A stretch of DNA of 64,000 bases from Myxococcales bacterium (GCA_020633435.1 JACKDP010000002.1:186001-250000), one strand, 5' to 3'; numbered from the stretch's first letter, positions 25,022 to 33,531 are shown. Numbers and translations are program-made. Notes: generated by a model from the sequence alone, not told the origin.

Positions 25022-25675
25022 TCAGACCTCCGTCATCGCCGCGGCCATCACGTCCGCGTCCACGAACACCGTCGGCTCCACGCGCTCCAGGCGCTCCTTC
25101 AGGGCCTCCGACAGGACGGGGCCGCCGAAGAGGCCCGCCGTGAAAGGAGAATCCGGGATGAGCTGCAGCTCGAACGTCTGCTCGAACAGCTCCATGAACT
25201 CCATGTTGATCTTCTCGGCGCTGGCGAAGAACCGCACCTGGCCCTCGGTGAGGTTCCAGACCATGTCGATGACCTTGATGCCGGGCAGCAGCTTGCGGCG
25301 CAGCTCCAGCTTGACCCGCTCCTTGGCCTCGGCCTTCTCGTAGCGGTTCATGGTCTCCTTCTGGTGCTCCGCCATGTACCGCTTGCACTCGGCCTCGGTG
25401 TAGAGCTTCAGCAGGGAGCCGGGCACGGAGAGCGTGTCGATGCGCAGCGAGAGCACGATGTACTCGTCGAAGCGGTAGCGCTCCTGGAAGATCTCGGGCT
25501 CGAGGGGGAAGAGCGCGTCGGCCCAGCCGAGGGCCCGCTCCTCCTCGCCGCCCGGATCGATGGGGCGGAACGTGTACTTCGTGATGCCCTGGTGGAAGCG
25601 GTCGCGGAAGTCTTTCGGCAGCTCGCCTTCGACGGTGTAGCGCCGGAAGGTCAGGCCGCCCTGGAAAGCGCCCAT
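25022..25675 (-). CDS. RdgC-like recombination-associated protein
   Basis: 217 residues starting MGAFQGGLTFRRYTVEGELP, the pattern of the shortened RdgC-family proteins of myxobacteria, followed by ALGWADALFPLEPE, which parallels the GW motif of RdgC. A charged helical stretch (about residues 100-130: MAEHQKETMNRYEKAEAKER) precedes a C-terminal block with a VRFFASAEKINMEFMELFE motif. E. coli RdgC (about 300 residues) forms a ring around duplex DNA and inhibits RecA; this protein is shorter. ATG 25675 is followed directly by the partner gene. A TAGGAT -10-like element lies 30 bases upstream. Confidence 0.7.
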   Translation of the reverse strand: MGAFQGGLTFRRYTVEGELPKDFRDRFHQGITKYTFRPIDPGGEEERALGWADALFPLEPEIFQERYRFDEYIVLSLRIDTLSVPGSLLKLYTEAECKRYMAEHQKETMNRYEKAEAKERVKLELRRKLLPGIKVIDMVWNLTEGQVRFFASAEKINMEFMELFEQTFELQLIPDSPFTAGLFGGPVLSEALKERLERVEPTVFVDADVMAAAMTEV

Positions 25676-25753
25676 GGGGACTCCTCGGGGGTCAAGAGGG
25701 CGGCATCCTAACCGGAAGGCGACGGGGCCGCGAAGTTTCCACCCGGCCGGCGC

Positions 25754-26284
25754 TCAGCCGTACAGCATCACGTAGATGACGACGCCGGTGACGGAGACGT
25801 AGAGCCACATGGGCAGCGTGACGCGGGCCAGGCGGCGGTGGCGGGCGCGCTCGTCGCGCCAGCCGCGGTAGAGCGTGAAGAGCTGCAGGGGCAGGACGAC
25901 GGCCGCCAGGGCGATGTGGCTGAACAGGATGCCCAGGTAAAGGCCTTTGTGATCGCCCACATAGGGGCGCGGGCCGGCCTTGAACCAGTGGTAGATGACG
26001 TAGGAGACGAGGAAGCCGGCCGACACCGCGAAGGCCGTGAACATCAGGCGGCGGTGCAGGGGGATGTTGCGGGCCTTGATGGCGAGGAAGGCGGCGACGA
26101 GCAGGACGGCGGCCGTGCCGTTCAGGGTGGCGTTCACCACCGGCAGCCCCGAGACGTCGAGGGCGCCGGCCATGCCAGCCGGGCGGGGCCCCAGGATGAG
26201 GAACGCGACGGCGGCGGCCAGCAGGATCGAGACGACCCAGATCAGGCGCACGAAGAAGCCATCGCGGGCGGCTTCGGTGGACAT
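25754..26284 (-). CDS. DUF420 membrane protein
   Basis: 176 residues with five or six membrane segments (about 10-30, 45-65, 75-95, 115-135, 150-172). The conserved polar features of the DUF420/YozB group are visible: NATLNGTAAVLL, NIPLHRRLMFTAF and VIYHWFK with membrane-embedded His residues, plus SHIALAAVVLPL. Relatives lie near cytochrome oxidase or Sco genes, and a role in oxidase assembly has been suggested, not shown. ATG 26284 is preceded by AAAGGAG at good spacing. No oxidase genes are in this window. Confidence 0.85.
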   Translation of the reverse strand: MSTEAARDGFFVRLIWVVSILLAAAVAFLILGPRPAGMAGALDVSGLPVVNATLNGTAAVLLVAAFLAIKARNIPLHRRLMFTAFAVSAGFLVSYVIYHWFKAGPRPYVGDHKGLYLGILFSHIALAAVVLPLQLFTLYRGWRDERARHRRLARVTLPMWLYVSVTGVVIYVMLYG

Positions 26285-26415
26285 GGCGGACTCCTTTCGG
26301 GCGGACCTTCCGAGATCCGGGGACCGGGGGCAAGGCCCACGCGCGCCGGGCGCTTTACGCGGGGGCATGCGCCCCGGTAGAAACGCGGTGGCCCTCGGGG
26401 GTCGCGGAGGAAGCG

Positions 26416-27360
26416 ATGCAGCGCGAGCAGATCGGGGCGCGGGTGGCCCTGCTGGGGTGTGACGGCCGGGGGGCGTCGGTGGGCGCGGCCCTGGCGGCGG
26501 CGGGGCGGCTCGTGCTGGTGGCCGACGCCGACGCCGACCGGCGCGCGGCGGCCCGGGAGGCCTGGCCCGGCGTGCACGTGACGGCCGACGCGACGGCGGC
26601 CCTCGAGCCCGGGGTGGCCGACGTCATCGTCATCACGCACCCCCAGCACACCGGCCTGGTGAGCCGCGCGGCCGAGGCGGGCATCGCGGTGGTCATGGCG
26701 CCGCTGACGGGCGATCCGGTGGCGGCCGTCCGGCCCCTGCTGGGCCTGGCTGCGCCGACGACCGCGCTGGGCGAGGGGGCCTTCATCCACCCCACCGCCG
26801 AGGTGGACGGCCCCGTCGACGTGGGCGCTGGCACCAAGATCTGGCACTTCACCAAGCTGCTCGGCCCGCTGACCATCGGCCAGGGCTGCGTGCTCGGCCA
26901 GAACGTCGTGGTCGAGCGCGGGGTGAGCATCGGCAACAACGTGAAGATCCAGAACAACGTCTCGGTGTACTCCGGGGTCATCCTGGAGGACGACGTCTTC
27001 TGCGGCCCGTCGATGGTCTTCACGAACGTCGGCACGCCGCGCAGCGCCTTCCCGCGGCGCGGGCAGTACGCCACCACCCGCGTCTGCCAGGGGGCGAGCA
27101 TCGGCGCCAACGCCACCGTGGTCTGCGGCAACCGGCTGGGCCGCTACGCCTTCGTCGGGGCCGGGGCCGTCGTCACCCGCGACGTGCCCGACCATGGCCT
27201 CGTGTACGGCAACCCCGCCCGGCTGCGGGGCTGGGCCTGCTTCTGCGGGGCCCGCCTGCCCATGGGCGTCGATCCCCAGCAGAAGGAGGGCTGCGCCTGC
27301 GCCGACTGCGGCCGCCGCTACCAGCGCGACGGGCTGCAGGTGGCCGAGGTGGCGGCGTGA
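26416..27360 (+). CDS. WlbB-like hexapeptide acetyltransferase fused to a Rossmann-like domain and zinc ribbon
   Basis: 314 residues. Residues 10-105 form a nucleotide-binding-like fold (VALLGCDGRGASVGAAL, then VLVADADADRR and ADVIVITHPQH) resembling the first half of Gfo/Idh/MocA oxidoreductases. Residues 115-275 are a left-handed beta-helix acyltransferase (VGAGTKIWHFTKLLG, IGNNVKIQNNVSVYSG, YGNPARLRGW) of the WbpD/WlbB type that acetylates UDP-3-amino sugars. Residues 278-305 hold four Cys in a CFCG...CADCG arrangement, likely a zinc ribbon. The product probably works in surface-polysaccharide sugar synthesis. GGAGGA precedes the ATG; coupled to the next gene by GTGA. Confidence 0.85.
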   Translation: MQREQIGARVALLGCDGRGASVGAALAAAGRLVLVADADADRRAAAREAWPGVHVTADATAALEPGVADVIVITHPQHTGLVSRAAEAGIAVVMAPLTGDPVAAVRPLLGLAAPTTALGEGAFIHPTAEVDGPVDVGAGTKIWHFTKLLGPLTIGQGCVLGQNVVVERGVSIGNNVKIQNNVSVYSGVILEDDVFCGPSMVFTNVGTPRSAFPRRGQYATTRVCQGASIGANATVVCGNRLGRYAFVGAGAVVTRDVPDHGLVYGNPARLRGWACFCGARLPMGVDPQQKEGCACADCGRRYQRDGLQVAEVAA

Positions 27361-27818
27361 GCCTGCTGGGCCAGGTGGCCGGGGCCGCCCGGCGGGTCGC
27401 CCGGACGGCCGCAGACGTGGCCATGGCCCAGCCCGCCGTGCGGCGGCGGGTCGATCGGGCGCGGGAGGTCTACGCCGACGCGCGGCGGGTGGCCGAGGCG
27501 CGCTTCCGCGACCTGGAGGCCGAGGCCTGGGCCTGGATCCGGCAGGCGCAGGAGCAGGCGCAGCGGCAGGGTCGCCAGATCGAGCGCCGGCGCACGGCCG
27601 CCCAGCACTACGCGACGCTGGGCCTGGCCGACGGCGCCGACATGGCGGCGGTGAAGGGGGCCTACCGCAAGATGATGCGGGCCCACCACCCCGACAAGTT
27701 CGCCCACGATCCCCAGGCCGAGGCGCGGGCCCAGGCCAAGGCCCAGCTCATCAACGAGGCCTACCAGGAGCTCACGGCCCTGCTGACGGGCCGCGAGAGC
27801 CGCCGCGCGGATCGCTGA
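27357..27818 (+). CDS. J-domain protein
   Basis: 153 residues from GTG 27357, overlapping the acyltransferase stop. The N-terminal ~80 residues are a charged Ala/Arg-rich helix, probably coiled coil (RRRVDRAREVYADARRVAEA). The C-terminal ~70 are a DnaJ J-domain with YATLGLADGADMAAVKGAYR and the essential HPD in HHPDKF. It lacks the Gly/Phe, zinc and client domains of DnaJ, so it is a specialised Hsp70 co-chaperone. Its client is unknown; coupling to the sugar acetyltransferase is the only hint. Confidence 0.85.
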   Translation: MSLLGQVAGAARRVARTAADVAMAQPAVRRRVDRAREVYADARRVAEARFRDLEAEAWAWIRQAQEQAQRQGRQIERRRTAAQHYATLGLADGADMAAVKGAYRKMMRAHHPDKFAHDPQAEARAQAKAQLINEAYQELTALLTGRESRRADR

Positions 27819-27840
27819 CCGCCGCCTGAAAGCGTAACGA

Positions 27841-28908
27841 TTACCAGAAGATCCAGGGGCGGCCCCCGCCGGCGATGCCGGCGAAGCGGCCGCGGACGTC
27901 GAGCAGGGAGCCCCCCTCCTGGCCGTTGAGGGCGGCGTCCACCTGGACCTGCCACGCGCCGGCCAGCCGGTGCACCAGGGCGCGGCGGGTGCCATCGCTC
28001 AGGGAGGCGGCGTCGGGCAGCCACGTCCACGAGCCCCCGGTGCGGCAGGCCAGGGAGGCGAGGCCCTCATCGCGGGCCCGGGGCGTCTCGGCGGCCATGG
28101 GCGGGGCGAGCTGCAGCACGTGCACCGGGATGCCCCGCGCCTCGTAGGCGGCGGCGGCGGCCTCCAGGTTGGAGGGGTCGGGCCGGTCGGGCAGGTCGCT
28201 GGAGTCGCCGGCCTCGACGCCATCGGTGAAGAGCACCACCACGGGGGCGCGATCAGGGGCGGCGTCGATGACCTTCTCCAGCGCGTCGATGAGGCCGCGG
28301 GCCAGGGGCGTGGCCCCGAGCTCGCTGCCGTCGAGGGCCTGGAGGCCCGCGCGCGTCACGCTGCGATCCGTCGTCGGCACCCCCGCGCTCGGGTCGACGA
28401 CGCCGAAGAGGCCCTTGAAAGCCACCAGGGCGACGGCGTCGTCCTCGGCCAGGTCGGTGAGCAGCCCCGAGAAGAACGAGAACCGCAACCCCTGGGGATC
28501 ACTGGCCTTCTCGGGGGACTTGAGGCCCGTCTCCGGGTCCAGGCCCACCAGGCTGGCCGACTGATCCAGCACGAGCACGATGAGGCGAGGCGCCGCGGGG
28601 CCCACGAAGTCGACGCCGACGGCGGTGAGGGCGACGGGCTCGTCGGGGCCGGGGCCGACGGGGCCCTGGGCGGCGGCGTCCAGCAGGAAGTCGCCGGGGC
28701 CGGGGGCCTGCTCGAAGGCCTCGGGGCCGATGGCCTCGATCTCATCGGTGAGCACGACGTCCAGCCGCAGGCCCCGCGGGTCGGGGCAGGCCCCGGTGAC
28801 CTCGGCGTGGCGCACGATGGTGACGGCGCAGTCGGGGCAGGCGGCGGTGCCGCCGTCGTCGTCGCCACCGCAGCCCCAGAACAGCGCCATCCAGGCCCAC
28901 CTGCGCAT
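27841..28908 (-). CDS. von Willebrand factor A domain lipoprotein
   Basis: 355 residues. The signal peptide with WGCGG places a lipid-anchored Cys near residue 13, and CPDC follows. Residues 108-290 form a vWA domain with a MIDAS-type DQSAS (about residue 117), a Thr in LGATPLARGL and an Asp in VLFTDGVEAGD, so metal-dependent ligand binding is possible. The C-terminus returns to a short domain ending in FW. Likely an outer-membrane-anchored binding protein. It diverges from pdxS and has a TAGATT element about 31 bases before its ATG. Confidence 0.75.
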   Translation of the reverse strand: MRRWAWMALFWGCGGDDDGGTAACPDCAVTIVRHAEVTGACPDPRGLRLDVVLTDEIEAIGPEAFEQAPGPGDFLLDAAAQGPVGPGPDEPVALTAVGVDFVGPAAPRLIVLVLDQSASLVGLDPETGLKSPEKASDPQGLRFSFFSGLLTDLAEDDAVALVAFKGLFGVVDPSAGVPTTDRSVTRAGLQALDGSELGATPLARGLIDALEKVIDAAPDRAPVVVLFTDGVEAGDSSDLPDRPDPSNLEAAAAAYEARGIPVHVLQLAPPMAAETPRARDEGLASLACRTGGSWTWLPDAASLSDGTRRALVHRLAGAWQVQVDAALNGQEGGSLLDVRGRFAGIAGGGRPWIFW

Positions 28909-29021
28909 CGTCCCCCCGCACCCCTCCGCCAGCCCCCCAATCTAGCAGCCTTTCAAATCGCCCGGCGACCGGTTAGAACGCCGGCGCATCGATGCCGCGA
29001 GCGCACGCACGGAGGTGAGTG

Positions 29022-29903
29022 ATGGAGAAGTCGACGTTCCAGGCCAAGGTCGGGCTGGCCGAGATGCTCAAGGGGGGCGTCATCCTCGACGTCGTGAACG
29101 CCGAGCAGGCCCGCATCGCCGAGGCGGCGGGCGCGTCGGCGGTCATGGCCCTCGAGCGCGTCCCGGCCCAGATCCGCAAGGACGGCGGCGTCGCCCGCGC
29201 CAGCGATCCCGGCATGATCCAGGAAATCCAGGCGGCCGTGAGCATCCCGGTGATGGCCAAGTGCCGCATCGGGCACTTCATGGAGGCCCGCATCCTGGAG
29301 GCCCTCGAGGTCGACTTCATCGACGAGAGCGAGGTCCTCACCCCGGCCGACGATGACTTCCACATCGAGAAGAGCGCCTTCAAGGTGCCCTTCGTCTGCG
29401 GCTGCACCGATCTGGGCGAGGCCCTGCGCCGCATCGGCGAGGGCGCGGCCATGCTGCGGACCAAGGGCGAGGCCGGCACCGGCAACATCGTCGAGGGCGT
29501 CCGGCACCTGCGCACCGTCAACGGCCACATCCGCCGGCTGACGACGCTGCGGCCCGAGGAGCTGATGACCGAGGCCAAGCGCCTCGGCGCGCCCTACGAC
29601 CTGGTGAAGTGGGTGGCTGAGAACGGCCGCCTGCCCGTGCCCAACTTCGCCGCCGGCGGCATCGCCACCCCCGCCGACGCCGCCCTGTGCATGGCCCTCG
29701 GCGCTGAGGCCGTCTTCGTGGGCTCTGGCGTGTTCCTCAGCCAGGATCCCGAGCGCCGAGCCCGCGCCATCGTCGACGCCGTGACGCACTGGGAGAACCC
29801 CAAGAAGCTCGCCGAGATCTCGACGGGCCTGGGCGAGGCGATGCGCGGCCTCGAGATGGACCGCCTCACCGACGCCGACCGGCTCTCCAAGCGGGGCTGG
29901 TGA
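29022..29903 (+). CDS. pdxS: Pyridoxal 5'-phosphate synthase subunit PdxS
   Basis: 293 residues, almost the canonical length. Diagnostic stretches: MLKGGVILDVVNAEQARIAE, IPVMAKCRIGHFMEARILEA with the catalytic Lys, DFIDESEVLTPAD, and the phosphate-binding GEAGTGNIVEGVRH and VFVGSGVF. It makes PLP from ribose-5-phosphate, glyceraldehyde-3-phosphate and ammonia supplied by PdxT. GGAGG lies 7 bases before ATG 29022, which decides it against a GTG directly upstream at 29019. A TTAGAAC element about 43 bases upstream may be the -10. Coupled to pdxT by TGATG. Confidence 0.97.
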   Translation: MEKSTFQAKVGLAEMLKGGVILDVVNAEQARIAEAAGASAVMALERVPAQIRKDGGVARASDPGMIQEIQAAVSIPVMAKCRIGHFMEARILEALEVDFIDESEVLTPADDDFHIEKSAFKVPFVCGCTDLGEALRRIGEGAAMLRTKGEAGTGNIVEGVRHLRTVNGHIRRLTTLRPEELMTEAKRLGAPYDLVKWVAENGRLPVPNFAAGGIATPADAALCMALGAEAVFVGSGVFLSQDPERRARAIVDAVTHWENPKKLAEISTGLGEAMRGLEMDRLTDADRLSKRGW

Positions 29904-30472
29904 TGGACGCCCCGATCGGCGTCCTGGCGTTGCAGGGGGGCTACGCCGCCCACGAAGCCGCCCTCGCCGATCTGGGCCTCGCCACGCGCCGCGTGCGGGT
30001 GCCGGCCGACCTCGCCGGCCTGGGGGGCCTCGTCTTCCCGGGGGGCGAGAGCACTACGCACCTCAAGCTCATCCACCGCTTCGATCTCTGGGGCCCGCTC
30101 GACGCCTTCGTGCGCAGCGGCGCCCCGATCTTCTGCACCTGCGCCGGCATGATCCTCGCCGCCCGCGAGGTGGTGCACCCGGCCCAGGAGAGCTTCGGCT
30201 GGATCGATCTGAAGGTCGCCCGCAACGCCTGGGGTCGCCAGGTCCACAGCTTCGAGGACGTCGCCGACGCCCCGCTGCCGGGGGACGAGGCGCCCCTGCC
30301 GCTGCTCTTCATCCGCGCCCCGCGCATCGAGGCCGTGGGCCCCGCCGCCGAGGTCATGGCCACGGTGAAGGGCGAGCCCATCCTCGCCCGCCAGGCCAAC
30401 GTCTGGGCGGCCAGCTTCCACCCCGAGCTCACCGCTGACCGGCGGCTGCACCGGCGCATCTTCGGGGCCTAG
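29903..30472 (+). CDS. pdxT: Pyridoxal 5'-phosphate synthase glutaminase subunit PdxT
   Basis: 189 residues. Class-I-like glutaminase with IGVLALQGGYAAHE, FPGGESTTHLKLI, the nucleophile Cys (residue 80) in FCTCAGMI, RNAWGRQVHSFE, and the His/Glu of the triad in SFHPEL. It hydrolyses glutamine and passes ammonia to PdxS. The residue two before the nucleophile is Cys where most homologues have Gly (FGTCAG), a mild deviation. The TGATG overlap with pdxS argues for ATG 29903. Confidence 0.96.
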   Translation: MDAPIGVLALQGGYAAHEAALADLGLATRRVRVPADLAGLGGLVFPGGESTTHLKLIHRFDLWGPLDAFVRSGAPIFCTCAGMILAAREVVHPAQESFGWIDLKVARNAWGRQVHSFEDVADAPLPGDEAPLPLLFIRAPRIEAVGPAAEVMATVKGEPILARQANVWAASFHPELTADRRLHRRIFGA

Positions 30473-30478
30473 GCTGCT

Positions 30479-31078
30479 CTAGCGTTCCACCCCGAAGCGG
30501 GCCAGGAACGTTGCGATCAGCTCGGCGGTGATGCGCGCCCGGCTCGCGGCGGGCAGGGGACCCTCGAGCACCTGCGGCCAGAACAGCGCGCCCGCCAGCA
30601 TGGCCTGGAAGATGGGCGCGGCGACGGTGGCGTCGGGGGCGTCGAGCGCGCCGGCGGCGTGGGCCGCTTCGAGCCACGCCACGAAGGGATCGTCGGCGGG
30701 CATGGCCTGGCGCAGCGTGGCCTGGGCCAGCGCCGGATCCCGGGCGAACACGCCGAGCAGCACCCGCAACAGCGCCATCCAGCTCGGGTTTTCGGTCACG
30801 GCCGTCTTGCTGCGGGCGTAGTCGGCGAGCTGGTCGGCCACGGGCCGGGCCGGGTCGAAGGGCAGGCGCTTCAGGGCGTGCATGTCGGCCATCAGCGTGG
30901 CCACGACGGCCTGGAAGAGGGCCTCCTTGCTGCCGAAGTGGTTGTACACCGTGCGCTTGGAGGCGCCGGCCCGCTCGGCGATGCGATCCATGCTGGCGGC
31001 GTCGTAGCCCTCGTCGCGGAACACCGCGGTGGCGGCTTCGAGGATGTCTCGGCGCTTGCGGCTGGCGGCGGCGCTCAT
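30479..31078 (-). CDS. TetR-family regulator, divergent from an MBL-fold gene
   Basis: 199 residues. The HTH spans about residues 8-55: ILEAATAVFRDEGYDAASMD, then AERAGASKRTVYNHFGSKEA, a textbook TetR DNA-binding domain. The C-terminus fits the TetR_C/AefR-like ligand domain. CTGGAGG lies 5 bases before ATG 31078. The 111-base gap to the divergent hydrolase gene holds two strong palindromes with related half sites (ACTGCAC and TACACTG), likely its operators, so it probably represses itself and that gene. Confidence 0.9.
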   Translation of the reverse strand: MSAAASRKRRDILEAATAVFRDEGYDAASMDRIAERAGASKRTVYNHFGSKEALFQAVVATLMADMHALKRLPFDPARPVADQLADYARSKTAVTENPSWMALLRVLLGVFARDPALAQATLRQAMPADDPFVAWLEAAHAAGALDAPDATVAAPIFQAMLAGALFWPQVLEGPLPAASRARITAELIATFLARFGVER

Positions 31079-31093
31079 GGGTCCTCCAGGTAA

Positions 31094-31108
31094 ACTGCAC
31101 CGTGCAGT
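31094..31108. promoter_or_regulatory. Palindromic operator 1 (7-1-7)
   Basis: ACTGCACcGTGCAGT, a perfect palindrome 16 bases from the tetR start and within the tetR leader or promoter. Shares the ACTG/CAGT core with the second palindrome. Confidence 0.65.
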
Positions 31109-31140
31109 GCAAATCGCCTTGAATCGGTCGATGGCTGCAC

Positions 31141-31156
31141 TACACTGTGCAGTGTA
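31141..31156. promoter_or_regulatory. Palindromic operator 2 (7-2-7)
   Basis: TACACTGtgCAGTGTA, perfect arms, 34 bases before the hydrolase ATG and AT-rich compared with its surroundings, so it may overlap that promoter. Confidence 0.65.
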
Positions 31157-31189
31157 CTTCAGGCGCCCCTGGGCGCAAAGGGGATCGCG

Positions 31190-32386
31190 ATGCGGCTTCT
31201 CAAGCGGCGGTGGGTGCGGGTGCTGGGCGGGCTGGCGCTCTTGCTGGTCCTGGGCGTCAGCGTCGCCCTGGCGACGGGCTGGACGGCGATGGGCACCACG
31301 GCGACGGGGGACCGGCTGGCCCGGATGCAGGCCTCGCCCCAGTGGCATGGCGGGCACTTCGAGAACCCCATCGCCCGCCAGGAGCCCCCCTTCTTCACCA
31401 CGCTCTGGCGCTGGATCACCGCCGGCAGCCCCCACTCGGTGCCGGCCTCGCCGCCGCCAATGGTGGCCAGAAAAGCGTCTGAGTTCGCAGCGTTGCCGGC
31501 GGACGGCCTGCGCGTGACGTGGCTCGGGCACTCGACGCTGCTCGTCGAGATCGACGGCCGCCGCGTCCTCTTCGATCCCGTCTGGGGGGAGCGCACCTCG
31601 CCCTTCACCTGGATGGGGCCGCGGCGCTTCCACGCCCCGCCGCTGGCCCTCGACGACCTGCCGCCGCTCGACGCGGTCGTCATCTCCCACGACCACTACG
31701 ACCACCTGGACTACCCGACCATCCAGGCGCTCGCCCGGCGGGACGTCCGCTTCATCGTGCCCCTGGGCGTGGGCGCGCACCTGACCTACTGGGGCGTCTC
31801 GGCCGATCGCATCACCGAGCTGGACTGGTGGGGCGAGCACGCCCTCGGCGACGTCCGCCTGGTGGCCACCCCCGCCCGCCACTTCTCGGGGCGCTTCCTC
31901 AACGACAAGGACAAGACGCTCTGGGCGGGCTTCGCCCTCGTGGGCCCCACCCACCGCGCCTTCTACAGCGGCGACACCGCCATGCACCCGGCCTTCACCG
32001 ACATCGGCCAGCGCCTCGGCCCCTTCGACGTCACGATGATCGAGTCGGGGGCCTACAACCAGGCCTGGGCGGACGTGCACCTGGGCCCCGAGCAGGCGGT
32101 GGAGGCCCACCAGATGGTGGGGGGCAAGGTGATGCTGCCCGTGCACTGGGGCACCTTCGACCTGGCGCTGCACGGCTGGACGGAGCCGATGGAGCGCGTG
32201 CTCGTGGCCGCCCAGGCCGCCGGCGTCACGGTGGTCACGCCCCGCCCGGGCGAGAGCGTCTCGCCCCTCGCGCCCACTGCGCCGTCGCGGTGGTGGCCCA
32301 GCCTGCCCTGGGAGACGGAGGCCCAGTCGCCGGCGCGGTCGTCGGGGCTGCCGCCGAAGACCGGACTCACGCCAGCCGCAGGCTGA
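31190..32386 (+). CDS. Membrane-anchored metallo-beta-lactamase-fold hydrolase (NAPE-PLD/RomA-like)
   Basis: 398 residues. One N-terminal membrane segment (about 10-32) is followed by the MBL domain: VTWLGHSTLLVEIDGRRVLF, then the zinc motif SHDHYDHLD (HxHxDH, about residue 167), later His in ARHFSGRF, Asp in FYSGDTAMHP and His in PVHWGTFD. This order matches the UlaG/NAPE-phospholipase D-like group. The substrate is unknown; lipid or phosphodiester hydrolysis in the periplasm is an inference. Divergent from and probably repressed by the TetR gene. Its last 20 bases overlap the 3' end of the convergent histidine kinase gene. Confidence 0.85.
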   Translation: MRLLKRRWVRVLGGLALLLVLGVSVALATGWTAMGTTATGDRLARMQASPQWHGGHFENPIARQEPPFFTTLWRWITAGSPHSVPASPPPMVARKASEFAALPADGLRVTWLGHSTLLVEIDGRRVLFDPVWGERTSPFTWMGPRRFHAPPLALDDLPPLDAVVISHDHYDHLDYPTIQALARRDVRFIVPLGVGAHLTYWGVSADRITELDWWGEHALGDVRLVATPARHFSGRFLNDKDKTLWAGFALVGPTHRAFYSGDTAMHPAFTDIGQRLGPFDVTMIESGAYNQAWADVHLGPEQAVEAHQMVGGKVMLPVHWGTFDLALHGWTEPMERVLVAAQAAGVTVVTPRPGESVSPLAPTAPSRWWPSLPWETEAQSPARSSGLPPKTGLTPAAG

Positions 32387-33530
32387 TCTCGAAGCACGCG
32401 CCGCGCTCGCTCTCCACGAGCTGGGCGTCGCCGCCGTGCAGCTCGGCCACGCTGCGCACGATGGCGAGGCCCAGGCCGGTGCCGCCCACATGGGCGCGAT
32501 CGGTCACAAACCGCTGAAAAATCCGGGCCTTGAGGGCCGGCGCCACCCCCGGCCCCTCGTCCGCGACGCGGATGCGGGCGTGCTCCCCGTCGACGCGCAG
32601 GTCCACGCGGATGGTGCCCCCCTCGGGGCTGTAGCGGATGGCGTTGGCCAGCAGGTTGTCGACGGCGCGGCGCAGCCAGGGGGCGTCGCCCCGCAGCCGC
32701 ACGGGGGCCAGCGTCTCCTGCACCGTGAGGCTCCGCGCCTCCAGGCGGGGGCCGGCCTCGCGGATGGCGGCGCGCACCTCGTCGGCCAGGCTCACGTTGC
32801 CCCGGCTCTCGTCCACCCCGTGGGCCTCCAGCCGCGACAGGGCCAGCAGGTCCTGCAGCAGCGCCTCCAGGCGCCGCGCCGCCTCGTCGATGCGGCCCAG
32901 AAACCGGGCCCGGGCCTCCGGATCGTCGGCCGCCCCCTCCAGCAGCACCTCGGTGGCCGCCCGCACCGCCGACACGGGGTTCTTGAGCTCGTGGGAGAGG
33001 TCGGCCACGAAGCGCTCGATGTGGTGGCGGTCCTCCAGGGCGCGGCGCATATGGGCGAAGGCGGCCGTGAGCCGGCGCACCTCCCGGCCGGTGGCGGGGG
33101 GCAGGGCCATGGGGCGCTCCCCGCGGGCGATGCCGTCGGCCACCCGGGTGAGCTTCTCCAGGGGCCCGGCCAGGCCGCGGCCCAGCAGGAACGCGGCCGC
33201 CGCCGCGGCCGCGCCGAGCAACGTCACCAGGAAGGCCATCTTGGGGCCGAAGTCGCGCAGCAGCTCCACCAGCACCTCGGAGGACGAGGTGTTGGTGGCC
33301 ATCAGCACCTCGGCGCGCCACTGGATGCGCTCCACGGCCCAGAAGCCGATGACCGCCGCCGACAGCGTCGCCGTGGCGAAGATGGCCAGGAAGAGCTGCA
33401 GCCGGATGGAGAAGCCGTGGCGGAGGGAGCGCAGGACGCGGCCGGCCACGAAGGCCGTGCCCAGCAGGACCGCGGCGCCGGCCAGGAGGATGATGGCCTC
33501 GCGGCTGCCGATGATGAAGGCGTCCCCCAC
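32367..33530 (-). CDS. Sensor histidine kinase
   Basis: 387 residues. Membrane segments at about 11-30, 44-66 and 98-118 bracket a very short extracytoplasmic region. HAMP follows at about 115-165, then HisKA with phospho-His 180 in VADLSHELKNPVSAVRAA. The HATPase part shows the N box (NLLANAIRYSP), G1 (VADEGPGVAP) and G2 (GGTGLGLAIV). The small sensor region suggests it detects membrane or internal signals. GTG 33530 lies one base from the stop of the response regulator gene, so the pair is one operon. The target is unknown; CreC-like architecture is only a resemblance. Confidence 0.9.
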   Translation of the reverse strand: MGDAFIIGSREAIILLAGAAVLLGTAFVAGRVLRSLRHGFSIRLQLFLAIFATATLSAAVIGFWAVERIQWRAEVLMATNTSSSEVLVELLRDFGPKMAFLVTLLGAAAAAAAFLLGRGLAGPLEKLTRVADGIARGERPMALPPATGREVRRLTAAFAHMRRALEDRHHIERFVADLSHELKNPVSAVRAATEVLLEGAADDPEARARFLGRIDEAARRLEALLQDLLALSRLEAHGVDESRGNVSLADEVRAAIREAGPRLEARSLTVQETLAPVRLRGDAPWLRRAVDNLLANAIRYSPEGGTIRVDLRVDGEHARIRVADEGPGVAPALKARIFQRFVTDRAHVGGTGLGLAIVRSVAELHGGDAQLVESERGACFEISLRLA

Positions 33531-33531
33531 C

